The translations under genes and the position numbers were made by a program. 58,459 nt of DNA from Chara braunii (Eukaryota; Streptophyta; Charophyceae; Charales; Characeae). The DNA is taken from NCBI GenBank assembly GCA_003427395.1, contig BFEA01000603.1, positions 116,205 through 174,663 on the forward strand, given 5' to 3'. This document shows positions 42,459-52,769 of the stretch, in pieces. Within the stretch, counting starts at the first letter, position 1, and every line of letters begins with the position of its first letter. The notes under the pieces were generated by a model, which was not told where the DNA came from, ran no database searches, and saw only the letters and a program-made list of their open reading frames with translations.

Positions 42459-45400
42459 AAAGAAGAAGGCTGTGCACAAGACCACAACCACAGATGATAA
42501 GAGGTTGCAAAGCACTCTGAAGAGGCTTGCACTCAACACTATTCCGGGGATCGAAGAAGTGAACATCTTCAAGGATGAAAATGTGATCCATTTCGTCAAC
42601 CCCAAAGGTGAGTGAATGAAGGGGGTGGCACACATCCCGTCCCTCTGAGTGTGTCATTTGACATTCTTGTCTGAAGGACCCTGGGTAGGGTAGGGATCTG
42701 CTTGTGTGCATCAGGAATAAGCGTCTACCATTTGGCCCTGCATGATATCATATGTAGTGACGGAGCAGTTATGGCTCTCAAAAGAATGCTGTTGGCGAGA
42801 GTTAAGTGTTGTCTGAAGGACCCTGGGTAGGGTATAGGGTTCTGCGTGTATGCATCAGGAATAAGTGTCTCCCATCTGCCCCTGCGTGATCTCATATATG
42901 GTGACGGAGCAGTTATGGCTCTCAAAAGAATGCTGTTGGCTAGGGTAGCATTGCTTTCTGGTCTTGCTTTTCTTCCTCGACTAGTTCAACCGCAAGTACA
43001 CGGCCCCAGCATTGCAGAAAGTTTTTGTCGCCACAAGCAAAACTCGGGAGGGGCTGTGCGGCGTGGGGCGCCATTGAAAAAGTAAATTGGCGGCCTTCGA
43101 AGTGGTGCAGGTTTCGTGCTGACACCTGCGGACCGATGCGTGGTGTACTGGTGCTTTAATTCCCTTTCGGCCACGGACATTAACCCTTAGCTGCTGTTTT
43201 TTGTGAGTGTGGTGGGGTTGCATGACAGCCGATAGCTGATACCAATCGCCAACGGATCCGCAACCTGCCGGTAGGGCTCACTGGTGGGCTGACTGCCGAC
43301 CGACTGGCAGTGATGGACAAAGGGGCAAAACGATTATCAACGGCAAGTCGAGAAATACCGAGATGAATTGGGCAGGTGAAGGCTCTATAGACGTGGAAGT
43401 ACAGGGCATACAAGGTTGAATAAATGAACAGATCCGAAAAGACTTTCATGAACAAAAGATTTGCCTCTTAGAAACTGTAGTGGAGTTGGAGGAGAAGAAG
43501 AATGCAGAGAAAAAGAGAAAAGAATTTGGACTGCGTGGGGGGCTGATGACCTGTCGACGGTTGCTGCCCCCTGTCCGGTTGGAATCCAACCAGTTGGATA
43601 TCCGCAACCGATGTCGGTGCAACCCCTGAGCGTGGTTTAATTTTTGTGAGCACAAAATGATTCTAAACACGTTCGGTCATTTTTTTTTCTTTCACGGAGG
43701 GCTCTCTCTCTCTCTTTCTCTCTGTGTCTCTCTCTGTGACACACACACACGTGGACTAGTGCGTTCATCTTTGACTGTTCTTTCTCAATTGAAGGATGCG
43801 GAGTGATGCAGAGTGACAGCAGTAGACTCTAGAGTGCAATTTGTGTGGTCTCCCCTTCCTGCCAACCTGTTGATCAACTTTCTCTGCATAATGGACTGCG
43901 CTGTCGGGATGTGAACTGTGTGAAGTGACACGTTCTTTGTTGCGTGTATGCAGTGCAAGCTTCCATAGGAGCCAACACTTACGTCGTCAGTGGAGCTGCA
44001 CAGACAAAGAGTACGTATGATTATGACCTACCTATCTCTACCTACCTACCTACCTACCTGCCACCCACCCACCCACCCGCCTACCCACCTACCTACCTAC
44101 CTACCTATCTCTCTTTCCCTTTGTCTCAGTTGACCCCTTTTCCTGAAAAACTCCTTTCAATGTGTTGTTGGGCAGCAGGTGTGTGAATGATCTGAGCTGA
44201 TGAACGTGCGTTGCTGCCGTTCCACTGATTGTCGTCGGGGTGAAGAGATTGACCCCCGGTTGTCGTGTGGGTTTGAGATATTGGGCATAATTCAACCCCC
44301 GAAGACAATTGTCCCATCTGTTTCAATTACACTGGATGGCTATCTCTCGGGTTTTGCTGTGGTGGTGGTTTGACAGTATGGTCCCTAACATGGGCGTTTC
44401 TATCAAACACACACTTTCCTGAAAAGAAAAGATGAATTTTTACTTATTATAGAAAGTCGTTCCCGCACGTTTAGGTGCGAATCTGCACTATTATTCTATA
44501 TTTGAGGTCCGAATGATGCAGCGAGGAAGTCAAGTGCAGCAGTCGTGAATCATCATTAGCTTTTTCCTTCTCTTATTTTTTGGGAAAAAAACAATCGTAA
44601 GATCTTCTTGCATTCGAATATTGACTTTTTTTTTCTGTGTTCTTCACCCCTTGTTATTTTGTTTGCAGAGCTTCAAGACCTGTTGCCAGGGATCATCAAC
44701 CAGCTTGGTGGGTATCAGGGTCGCCTTCCTTCCCCAACCAGTAGATTCCGAGTCCCCCCCTCTCTGTCCTCCCACCCAACAGCCGACTCCCCATTCCCTT
44801 CCCTACACCCCCTTGGACCGGATTGTCGCACACAGTTGTGGTCCGCTGAGCTTGCTGGCTGTTGCGCTTTCTTGACCGTTTGATTGTGGTATCGGTGTTC
44901 GAGATTTGTTGTGCTTCTTCTTTGCGGTGTTGCGCATAGTGAACATCACAACGCACATGCGTATTGTATGCGTGCACACACGCATAATGGTGAAGGCAGG
45001 GCTTGGACCCTGGCACAGTTCGTCAGGTGCCCAACTGCCCAATGGTTGGAGTTGGGGTTTGAACCCAGGCACAGATCTTGCGCACAGATCTTGCGATTAA
45101 CCACTGAGGGAGGTATACTGTGTCCCTGTCTTATGTTGGGCAGCTGTTTTATTTGAGTGTATGGTAGGTAGGTACATCTCTTTGAGTGTATTCCTTTGAA
45201 TCCAAGTACATGTCTGCCCTCCCTTGAATGTGTCCTTTTATGTTCCCTTTTTTTTTTTTCCCTGCCAAAAAATGTTTGTTTTTATATTTTTTGGACCTTT
45301 TTCGTTTACAGTGGTGTTGTTCTTTATGATATACTCGCATTATGACTTTTTCAACTCGCGGCTCTAACCCTAATTTGTCGTCACACTATGTGTGTGGGGG

Positions 45401-45585
45401 GGGTGGTATTTGCGTGCGCAATGTTGGCGTTTACAGGACTTGGTAGCCTAGCAAATCTGAGAAAGGTTGCGGAGCAGTATAAGAGCAAAGAAACTGCGGG
45501 TGTGAAGGAGGAGGACGATGACGACGTCCCAGACTTGGTGGAGGGAGAGACATTCGAAGAGGCCGCCAAGGAGCCAGCACCTTGA
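42459..45585 (+). CDS. BTF3: Nascent polypeptide-associated complex subunit beta (BTF3), four exons, 5' exon missing
   Basis: NAC-beta pairs with NAC-alpha and binds at the ribosome exit tunnel, where it shields nascent chains and controls their targeting. Exons join as 42459-42607, 43954-44010, 44669-44707 and 45437-45585 (TGA). All junctions are GT-AG (GTGAGT, GTACGT, GTGGGT donors; GCGCAG, ATGCAG, TTGCAG, TTACAG acceptors) and the frame is continuous, giving 130 residues. The product starts in the basic RRKKK-type ribosome-binding motif. It continues through the NAC domain ([30 protein letters not shown]) and ends in an acidic EEDDDDVP tail, as in plant homologues. The usual first exon (about 20-25 residues, starting MN.EKL) was not found between 38930 and 42458; it may lie upstream, in the gap, or be too short to recognise. 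Exon 2 begins in phase 2, completing an Arg codon. Introns hold a local duplication (42668-42945), a CTAC repeat and a tRNA-derived retroposon. Confidence 0.96.
42668..42945. repeat. Tandem duplication (~140 bp) in NAC-beta intron
   Basis: The block GTCTGAAGGACCCTGGGTAG, then CATCAGGAATAAG(C/T)GTCT and GTTATGGCTCTCAAAAGAAT, occurs at 42671-42809 and 42811-42945. Copies are about 90 percent identical by eye. It lies in the intron between the exons ending at 42607 and starting at 43954. Confidence 0.93.
43690..43760. repeat. CT and CA tracts in NAC-beta intron
   Basis: CT runs at 43701-43737 are followed by CA units (43739-43752). Confidence 0.9.
44027..44112. repeat. (CTAC)n/(CCAC)n tetranucleotide repeat in NAC-beta intron
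   Basis: CTAC and CCAC units start about 17 bp downstream of the 44010 donor. Confidence 0.93.
45015..45112 (-). mobile_element. tRNA-derived SINE-type fragment in NAC-beta intron
   Basis: On the minus strand CTCCCTCAGTGGTTAA (45097-45112) fits an A-box, and CCTGGGTTCAAACCCC (45054-45069) is a perfect B-box with a paired T-stem. Between them GCACAGATCTTGC is tandemly duplicated (45069-45094), which lengthens the anticodon-arm region and rules out a normal tRNA. It sits antisense to the host gene in the intron between 44707 and 45437. Confidence 0.75.
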
Positions 45586-46140
45586 GCAATTTGGTCCTCT
45601 CGTCTGTGGTTCCCGGTAGTGGAAAAGACCATGAACTTTTTTTTTCATGTCTCTCCTGTCATAAGGTTTTGTTTCTGTTCTGTCACCTCTTTCTCGTGTC
45701 CTAACGACAGCAGATGGCAACTTCTGTTGTCTTACCTACCTACCTTTCACCACCCTCCCCTTCTGCGCATGCACACGGAGAGAGAGAGAGAGAGAGAAGA
45801 GAGAGTCTGTGCGAGCATTTGATGTGTTCCGAAGCGAAGTCTTTATGATGTGAGGTTTTGTCGTCTTTGGAGACATAATGCGAAGCACATGTGCAAATCT
45901 CAGTGCCCATCAGAGAGAGGGTTTTTTGTTTTTTTGTTGAGCTCCTGTTGTGTGATTGTATGGTCAAATGGTGAAGTTGCGGGATCTGGAGTCTTGGCCT
46001 GAAGGCAGTTGTATTTCCTGGGACGTCAGTTTTTATTCCTCAGACTCTCTCAGAGCAGGCACGGGCAGCAACAGGGAGGATATGGTAGAAAGTGGCTGCT
46101 GAGTCTGTCGCCTTTTGAGGTTGTCTGTACCTGTTCTGCA
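45586..46140 (+). other. Region downstream of NAC-beta, presumed 3' UTR and flank
   Basis: The 3' UTR must begin here, but there is no clear AATAAA within the first 400 bases, so the cleavage site cannot be placed. A GA run lies at about 45778-45805. A (GTT)n-like stretch at 45921-45938 precedes unremarkable sequence. Confidence 0.5.
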
Positions 46141-46145
46141 TGCCA

Positions 46146-46256
46146 CTACTGTCTTGAGGCGAATAGAACGCCCTGTCATTATTGTTGTATATGGTCTGCA
46201 AGTTGCACCAAATACGGCTATACTGACGGGCCGTTCTATTTGGGTGAAGACGGTAG
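46146..46256. mobile_element. Small TIR element (ACCGTCTTC family), copy 5
   Basis: It is 111 bp, starts CTACTGTCTTGAGGCGAATA and ends CTATTTGGGTGAAGACGGTAG, inverted over about 28 bases. It shares the GAATAGAACG core with copies 2 and 3. It lies about 560 bp downstream of the NAC-beta stop codon and could be within its 3' transcribed region. Confidence 0.85.
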
Positions 46257-46514
46257 CATAACCCTCTGCGATGTGCATGTGCTCTCCATCCCAAAGCAAT
46301 TGACGGCTTGGTTGATCTCTGCGCAAAAACTGGATGATTGTAGCGAGGTCCAGTGGAAGGTGGAAGGTGGGTGGTGGTTATATACGGTGGGTGGGTTATA
46401 GTGATGCCGTGAAAGGTGAATGAAACAATCACACTGCTGAATGAACAGTCTGATATATCCCACAGAAAGAATTCGGTATGCCGGTTTCGTGCGGGGGAAT
46501 TACTGGCGGGGGCA

Positions 46515-46628
46515 ATTTTTATTATGTGGTTGTTTCTTCTATCAAAAATTCAAAATGTATGTAAACGTGGTTTGATTTATTATGTGATTTTTTCTTCCAT
46601 CAAAATTTCAAAATGTATGTGAACGTAG
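46515..46628. repeat. ~60-bp tandem duplication
   Basis: TTTATTATGTG(G/A)TTGTTTCTTC, then ATCAAAA(A)TTCAAAATGTATGT(A/G)AACGT, occurs twice in a row. Confidence 0.88.
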
Positions 46629-46739
46629 TTAGTCTGCTATACGGATGGGCGAGGTGTTGACATGGCCTGTCAGGCTACCTTAGCTGGGACCCCACCATTT
46701 CCGCTAATGGAACAGCAGGTGCTTTTTTTTTCTTTTTTT

Positions 46740-47012
46740 TATTCCTATTAAAAAAAAAAGTAATCTATATTCTTCTCTCAATCTATTTCATGTTTCTTGG
46801 TAGTACGCACCTATCTCACCATCTCACTAGTCTATTTATAATACGGGGGAACACCAACCAACCCGGATCTCTCCCCAGCCCATGGGGTAGGTTTGCACCA
46901 CAGCTGTGGTGCGAGAGGAAGGCTGTACCAGTCCCTCATCACGGTGACGAGGGGTGGGCAGGCATTGCCGATGGCGGAAATCGGCGGTGCTAGCGCCGAG
47001 CTTGCTTTTGCT
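46740..47012 (-). mobile_element. Retroposon of the 31596 family, 5'-truncated copy
   Basis: Read on the minus strand it runs from GCTCGGCGCTAGCACCGCCG through GCACCACAGCTGTGGTGC, GGGTTGGTTGGTGTTCCCC and a GATAGGTGCGTACTACCAAG block to AAGAATATAGATTAC and an A/T tail. These are in the same order as 31813-32060. The first ~215 bp of the longer copy are missing. A possible 7-bp TGCTTTT repeat flanks it, too short and low in complexity to be sure of. Confidence 0.88.
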
Positions 47013-47019
47013 CTGCAAC

Positions 47020-47112
47020 GTTTTCAATGTTTGTGTAGGGGAGGCTGTCTGACGGGAAGGGGGTTCTTTGAGAGGTCGTTTTTCTAACCCCCAGTTGGGT
47101 GTCTGATCCCAC

Positions 47113-47143
<31 letters not shown>

Positions 47144-47550
47144 CCATGCTGCCACGCTAGGAAGGGTGATACGAGCACCCCCTCCTAGTTGGATCAAGCG
47201 AATGACTTTGCCTTTTTTCTCCCCAGTTGAGAGGGAAAAAGAGGCAGGAGAAGAGTGGAAGGTATAGCTGCTACCCTCTGGAGGACTTTCTTGGGACTCT
47301 GCAGACCATCCCATTGTTTGCAGGAAGGTCGGTATTTTTTTTTTTTTTTTTTTTTTTTTCCCCATCGGCGCCAGCTGAACAACTGTACAGTGATTAAGTC
47401 TGACATCCTTGTTTTGTTCGGTTGTGGTTGTCTTTTCTCATTCTGTTTCAAAGTGTAAGGACTTGTGCTGTGAAGTGTTGGGGCTTCTCCTAGGTTGGGA
47501 GCTGAAGTTGTGGTTCTAAGTGTGTGTTGATACTGGAACTTTTAGGCTAA
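47020..47550. other. Low-complexity and unassigned sequence
   Basis: Poly-T runs occur at about 47111-47139 and 47334-47359. No supported gene is visible. Confidence 0.6.
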
Positions 47551-47558
47551 GGTTTAAA

Positions 47559-48137
47559 CCACCCCTCCCCCCGACACCCGAAAAACGATGGCCCTCCTCT
47601 CGGTTAGGGCTGGGTTTTACGGAGGGGCGTCGACCGTTTGTCACTGGCGGGTCCAGTCCCACGATTTGAAAACAGCAACTTCGGCGATTTTTTGTGCTCA
47701 GAAGCTCTTCACGAAAAACTCTGAAAATTTTAGGGTCCGTAGATTAGGTCGTGGTCTCTTATGAAAAATAATAGAAAAACAGAAAGAAAGTCTTCTTTAT
47801 CGTGAAATAATCACCGCACCCATTCGGCGCATTTCCATTTTTGGCACTGTACCGTATGTGGGCCAACAGAAAAAGTAACCCCAACTTCAGTGATTTTTCG
47901 CGCTCAGAAGCGTGATTGAAAAAAGCTGAAAATTGAATGGCCTGTAGATTTCGATGTGATCTTTTTGGGAAAAAATATTATTTAATTAAAAAAAAAGTGC
48001 TGCAAAATAAATCGCGGTGCCATTTTGACACGTCCATTTTTGCCATTTAGCCCGGTCTCCACACTAGGCTACTGGAACCCCTCCTGAAACTGTGCGACCG
48101 GCCCCCCAAGGTTTTTTGACGTTGGGGGGAGGGGTGG
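47559..48137 (+). mobile_element. 579-bp TIR element, best-preserved copy of the CCACCCC family
   Basis: The termini CCACCCCTCCCCCC (47559-47572) and GGGGGGAGGGGTGG (48124-48137) are perfect 14-bp inverted repeats flanked by AT-rich TTTAAA and ATTAAA. The interior has two diverged subunits: AACTTCGGCGATTTTTTGTG...CTGAAAATTTTAGGGTC (47680-47735) and AACTTCAGTGATTTTTCGCG...CTGAAAATTGAATGG (47883-47942). Each is followed by an AAATAATC/AAATAAATCGC block and a CATTT block. It is non-coding. Copies occur at 7100-7660 and 14190-14645. The superfamily is unassigned; a TTAA-containing target is possible but the duplication is not exact. Confidence 0.85.
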
Positions 48138-48139
48138 AT

Positions 48140-48690
48140 TAAAGAAAGTCTCCCAGCCTCACACCCCTTGCTTTCCTGTCATCACAGAGGGTCAGCGCTG
48201 TTGTTGAAAAAGAAAGAGGCCGCACTTCGTGTCCATCCACCCCATCCTCCCCCCGACCTCTATCTTGGCTGCTGCAAGCACTGAGTTTGGTCCTCAGTTT
48301 GGTCCTCCGTCTTCTTGGGTGTTGATCTCTCGCTTCGGTCTTCTATCAAGCTCCGCCAGTATAACCTTATGCTGCGTGAGCATACGGGGTTCCATGACAC
48401 CATGTTTTGCTTCCATCATCATTCTTTGGGCCCAGCTCTTTGCGTCCCGTCATTGCCGTAGCACCACGTTTGGGGAGACAGTGGGTGTGATTTCTGTGAG
48501 GGTCCTTGCTGTCTACCACAAGCTTGCTTATGCCATGGACTGCCTTTTCCGTGCTGCATGGTGGTGAAACAGTCACGGGGCAACTGAGTACTGAGCATTG
48601 CTATGGTCATAGACTAGGCGTGAGACATCTCTTTTTTTTTTTTTCGGTGCTCTACAGGACCCACCACCGCTTCCCACCTCAAATGTTTCT
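48140..48690. other. Intergenic DNA, no gene recognised
   Basis: A 112-residue plus-strand frame (48229-48567) shows no recognisable domain. The string AGTTTGGTCCTC is doubled at 48281-48307. Confidence 0.5.
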
Positions 48691-48700
48691 CCGTTAGCGA

Positions 48701-48820
48701 AAACCCCTGCTTCTCCATCTACGGGGGCAATGTTAGCTTAAAACCCCTGCTTCTCCATCTACGGGGGCAATGTTAGCTTAAAACCCCTGCTTCTGCATCT
48801 ACGGGGGCAATGTTTGCTCA
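48701..48820. repeat. Three exact 40-bp tandem units
   Basis: Units at 48701, 48741 and 48781 (AAACCCCTGCTTCTCCATCT, then ACGGGGGCAATGTTAGCTTA) are nearly identical. A detached fourth copy lies at 48927-48964, with GCTAGGCCAAGACA(T/C)GTC strings duplicated between (48860-48915). Confidence 0.95.
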
Positions 48821-49259
48821 CGTCGGATATACTGGGCGGCAGTTGCCGGCACCAGCGCTAGGCCAAGACATGTCCCTTTTTTTTCTTTCTTTTGACCGCT
48901 AGGCCAAGACACGTCTTCTTTAGTGTAACACCTGCTTCTCCATCTACGGGGGGCACTGTTAGCCCACCTGGGATATAACAGGCAGGCACCAACACTAGGC
49001 CAAAACAAATCCCCTCCCAGCCTTAGTTGAAGTGAGCCACGGCGTATGGGCACTTCGTTCGCCAAATGTAGTCCTATACACTTTCCTATGAGCACCAGCC
49101 CAGGCTAGTCAGACAACGAACATTCCACGGAGCCGTCTTGGCAGTGTCCACTGGTCCTACACCGACCAAGGTCTTACCTAAGACAGCCCCTGACCAACCC
49201 GGCCGTCATGTTCCTAGCATAGTCTACTGTCACTGTGTTAGGTGTTATGTTATCGCTGT

Positions 49260-49760
49260 GGGGGCAGGATTAATGATCCCGTAACACGCACCAGTTTGCG
49301 GCACGGCCGATTCCTGCCAGGGAAAACCTCCAGCCCATTGCTCCCTGCACCCCAGTTGATTATCGTCTATAGATTCTATGGTTAACATGAGGGCATTATC
49401 TACCCCCTGGGCATTATCTAACCCCTGCTAGTGTCATATTGAGGTGGCGAGGTTGTTGATTCCATAAGCCGCACCAGTTCGTCACAGGGCCGATTCCTGC
49501 CAGGGAAAACCTCCAGCCGATCCCCTCCTTGCACCCCAGTTGTTTATCAGTTGTAGATTGTGGTAGCATGAGGGCACGGCCTACTCCCTGCTAGTGTCAT
49601 ATCGAGGGGGCAGGCGTTTTCGATCCCGTAACCCGCACCAGTTTGCCACAGGGCCGATTCACGCCAGAAAAAAAACTCTGGCCCATCCCCCCCACCTGCA
49701 GCCCAGTCCGTTATGGACTATGGATCGTGTTATCATGGAGGTATTATGTACCCTTTGCTA
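49260..49760. repeat. Three-copy ~165-185-bp tandem repeat
   Basis: The unit begins GATCCCGTAAC(A/C)CGCACCAG, continues with GGCCGATTCCTGCCAGGGAA and a CACCCCAGTT block, and ends CTGCTAGTGTCATAT(T/C)GAGG. Copies start near 49276, 49459 and 49622. Confidence 0.9.
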
Positions 49761-49895
49761 ATATATGCGTGCTCAGACGTCTTCCACCCCCCATTCTTGC
49801 TAGACAAGTAAGAGGTCTCACCTCTCTTCTCCAGCCCAGTCCGTTATGGACTATGTGTGCTCACACGTCTTCCACCCCCCATTCTTGCTAGGTCG
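49700..49895. repeat. ~125-bp duplication
   Basis: CAGCCCAGTCCGTTATGGAC, TGTGCTCA/CGTGCTCAGACG and CGTCTTCCACCCCCCATTCT occur at 49699-49805 and 49831-49892. The second copy lacks an internal segment. Confidence 0.85.
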
Positions 49896-50054
49896 TCTGC
49901 TCTTCTCCAGACCCCTATCAGTTCCACTAAATGCTCCTCCCCGTAAGGAGGGCTACTTCGACTTCACCCTGGACTACCACCCCCTGAAGACTGGTGATGG
50001 GCACAAGCGCCACGGTATTACGCAAGTATTCCAGCAGAGCTGACATGACAGACA

Positions 50055-50135
50055 GTCCTACTAGACCTTGAACCCACAACCTCTCCCAGGTTATATTGAT
50101 GCTCTAACCAACTAAGCTACTGTGCTTGCTGTCCT
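50055..50135 (-). repeat. tRNA-like sequence (SINE head or tRNA pseudogene)
   Basis: On the minus strand AGTAGCTTAGTTGGTTAGAG is a complete A-box/D-arm, and GAGGTTGTGGGTTCAAGGTC carries the T-arm TTCAA core. The anticodon stem (TCAAT...TGGGA) does not pair and an acceptor stem cannot be closed. It is therefore a tRNA-derived relic. It is the most tRNA-like sequence in the window. Confidence 0.65.
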
Positions 50136-50159
50136 AAGATCTACCACAGCTATGCTAGT

Positions 50160-50810
50160 GTGGGGGAGTACTCCGTGGGGTGTCAATCTATCACCACCCG
50201 TGCATTCGAATGACAGGCTGAGATGAAGCGGCATTGAACCCAAAACCTGTCCCTTGAGCTGGTTGATCTTGCCCTGTTGAACTGGGCCTGGTCCGCTTGA
50301 AGGAAAAGAAACTTTGAAGGTCTGACTTTTTGTAGGGGTGTCCCCGGGGCGGGGGGGGGGGGTGGGGGTGGTGCATGGGTGGTCAGCAGGCCAGTTTAGA
50401 GGAAGGCGATGTCTATCAGACTCTATTAGTGGGGGAGTGTGATTGACAAAGAATGGCGGGGGATGGGGTAGGTCAAATGGTGATGAGAAGGTGATGTCTA
50501 TAGGATTCTATTCAACCCTTCTATGGGGGAGGGCAATGGATAGAACGATGGGGCGTGGGTGAAGAATGGCACGACCAGGGGTAGGTGGATGGAGGAAGAA
50601 CAATGGGGGATGGGGCAGGTCGACGGGGGAAGAACAATGGGGGATGGGGAAGGTTGATGGACGATGGAGGAGGGAATGGAGTAGGCAGGGCAAGTATTGA
50701 GTGGTGAGATGGTGTAGGCAGATGGGCGAGAGGGATTGTACATTGGCAAAAGGGGGGATGTAGAAAGGTGGACCGAATCATCAAAACAAGGTTCGAAATA
50801 TAAAAAGAAG
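50160..50810. other. G-rich intergenic DNA, no gene recognised
   Basis: G runs lie at 50347-50368, and GGGGGA(A/T)GG(A/G)AC(A)ATGGGG-type short repeats at 50520-50720 (AGAACAATGGGGGATGGGG occurs twice). Frames on the minus strand are Pro/Ser-rich shadows of these. Confidence 0.6.
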
Positions 50811-50960
50811 AGGAGAGGAGGAAGAAGAAGAAGAAGAGGAGAAGAAGAAGAAGAAGAGGAGAAAAAGAGGAAGAGGTAGAGAAGAAGATGAGAAAGTAGA
50901 GGAGGAGAGGAAGAAGAAGAAAAAGAAAAGAAGAATTAACTGCTTCGAGAAGAATAACAG
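50810..50960. repeat. (GAA/GAG)n purine tract
   Basis: About 140 bases are almost entirely purine on the plus strand (AAGAAGAAGAGGAG units), and could form a triplex. Confidence 0.92.
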
Positions 50961-50999
50961 AAGAAAAGGTGGAGGGAGGGCAGGGGTAGAACAGTTTCT

Positions 51000-52760
51000 C
51001 AACCCAAGTCTCTATCTCTCTCTCTAAGAAGGAGAAGATACCGTGCAGGGTGAGAGTCCTGGTCGCGTGATGTCCACCTGTCTCCACACGATGGTGTGTT
51101 CGGGGGGCGGGGGGGGGGAGGGGTGTCTGGCTCGGGTGCAGGCCATGACGCAGCTTTCGCGTTAGCGCAAGTCGACGGTGATTGTCGATGGTCAGCGCGG
51201 GCGTTGGAGGGGAGACCGAACTTCGAATTGCGGGAGCTCAAATCACCTATCCTCCCGTAGCCTCTCGTGCGGAGGTTGCCCCCAGCTAGGGAAAAAGGAA
51301 CGAGGCTGGTAGACCCTGTGGTTCACCTAAGAACAGGTGGTGGGCTTCGACAGGCGCATTGGCTCTCTTAGGGAGGTGTTCGCCCCATTCTCCCTGACCC
51401 GGGCGAACATACATACGAGCGGTCTGTTGCCGCAACTAACTCGTCTGCTCTGTCAGAGTCTCTCTGAACATTGGTGGTGGCTATCCGCCTGGCGGACATG
51501 GTCAACTGCGAAATCCATGTACGTGCACAAGTCGCTGCCAGTGCTCCCGCGTAAATCTAACATCTCCATATTGTATAGGAGTGTAAAAAAAAAAGAAAAA
51601 AAAAAAAGGAGTGTGTCACTCTACACAGCAAGGAGAGGTACGGGCCGGCGAGGCACAAAGGGAGAGGACCAGGGAAGGGATAATAATCCTTGCCCTGCAT
51701 CTAATGACTTGCCTATGGACAAGCTGGAGGGCAATACATGCATGAGACAGTCGTCACAACTCCGCCAAAACCCACACGCAGGGTTCGTAGTCCCCAGATT
51801 TACTCACTAAGCTGGAGGCCAATACATGCAGGATAGGGTCGTAGCAATTTATCATTCCTACTTTGAGCGCTGTACATGAATCCAATCCCGACAGATGTGA
51901 TGAATGACATGGTGTTCGCAGTTCTGCCTGAAAGGGGATATTCAGAATGCCCAGATGCCTTTTTCAAAGAAAAAAGAATGGTATCGAAACCCCCTTGAGC
52001 AGCCAAAAAAAGGGGGAGGTGGGACAAGATACCGATGTGGGAGCGATAGCTCCTGAGCCACCGCTAATCAAACAAACCCCTCCCGGCTATGACGGGCCAA
52101 TTGCATGCGCTAATGCTGGCGAGAGGGCTTGCCCAGCGGAACCGAGTATCCCAACTCTGGTGGCATTAACCAGGACCAATAGAAGGTCAAACAGGGCAGG
52201 GTGGGGATCTATCAGCCGTCCCGGCGGAGTTCGCACCAATGTTAGGGGGAAGGCCAGAGTCAGGCTGCGGAACCCTGGGCAGATGGAGTGACAACGTCAC
52301 TTACACAGATCTAAGCAGACCTTTCTCTGACACAGATCTCAGCAGACCCTCTCTGACACGTGTAGTACCATTCTCTTGATGTCAGCCCTGTTCCTGCCAG
52401 AGCGAGTGAATCTCACAGAATGCTTTGGCTCCGAAATCGATTCATCGCGTCTGGGTCCGCTACATCCTGTAATTACACACCCAACCGGAATTGTTTTTTT
52501 CCAGAATTGCGAGTGTTCATTGTCGCAGTATGTCTTTGCACCTCGACCCATTGCTAGGAGGTACTACATTTAGTCCACAAATGCATTACAAATTAACAAT
52601 AGGAAATTTGTGGAGGACCAGCTCTCGGCGAGAGTGATTTCAAACCATCAGTAACGGAAGTCATGAGCACTTTCTACTGTAGGAATGGCAGTACTACTAC
52701 TGGTGGTGTTAATCACACTCACACTATTCGGCAGATAGGTCAAATGTGCTACACCTACCC
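51000..52760. other. Intergenic DNA with small duplications
   Basis: AAGCTGGAGG(G/C)(C)AATACATGCA occurs at 51719-51741 and 51809-51831. CACAGATCT(A/C)AGCAGACC occurs at 52304-52321 and 52331-52348. A hairpin-like ACCTAAGAACAGGT is present at 51328-51341. No gene is supported; a 157-residue frame at 51337-51810 is not recognised. Confidence 0.5.
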
Positions 52761-52769
52761 AACTGCCAG

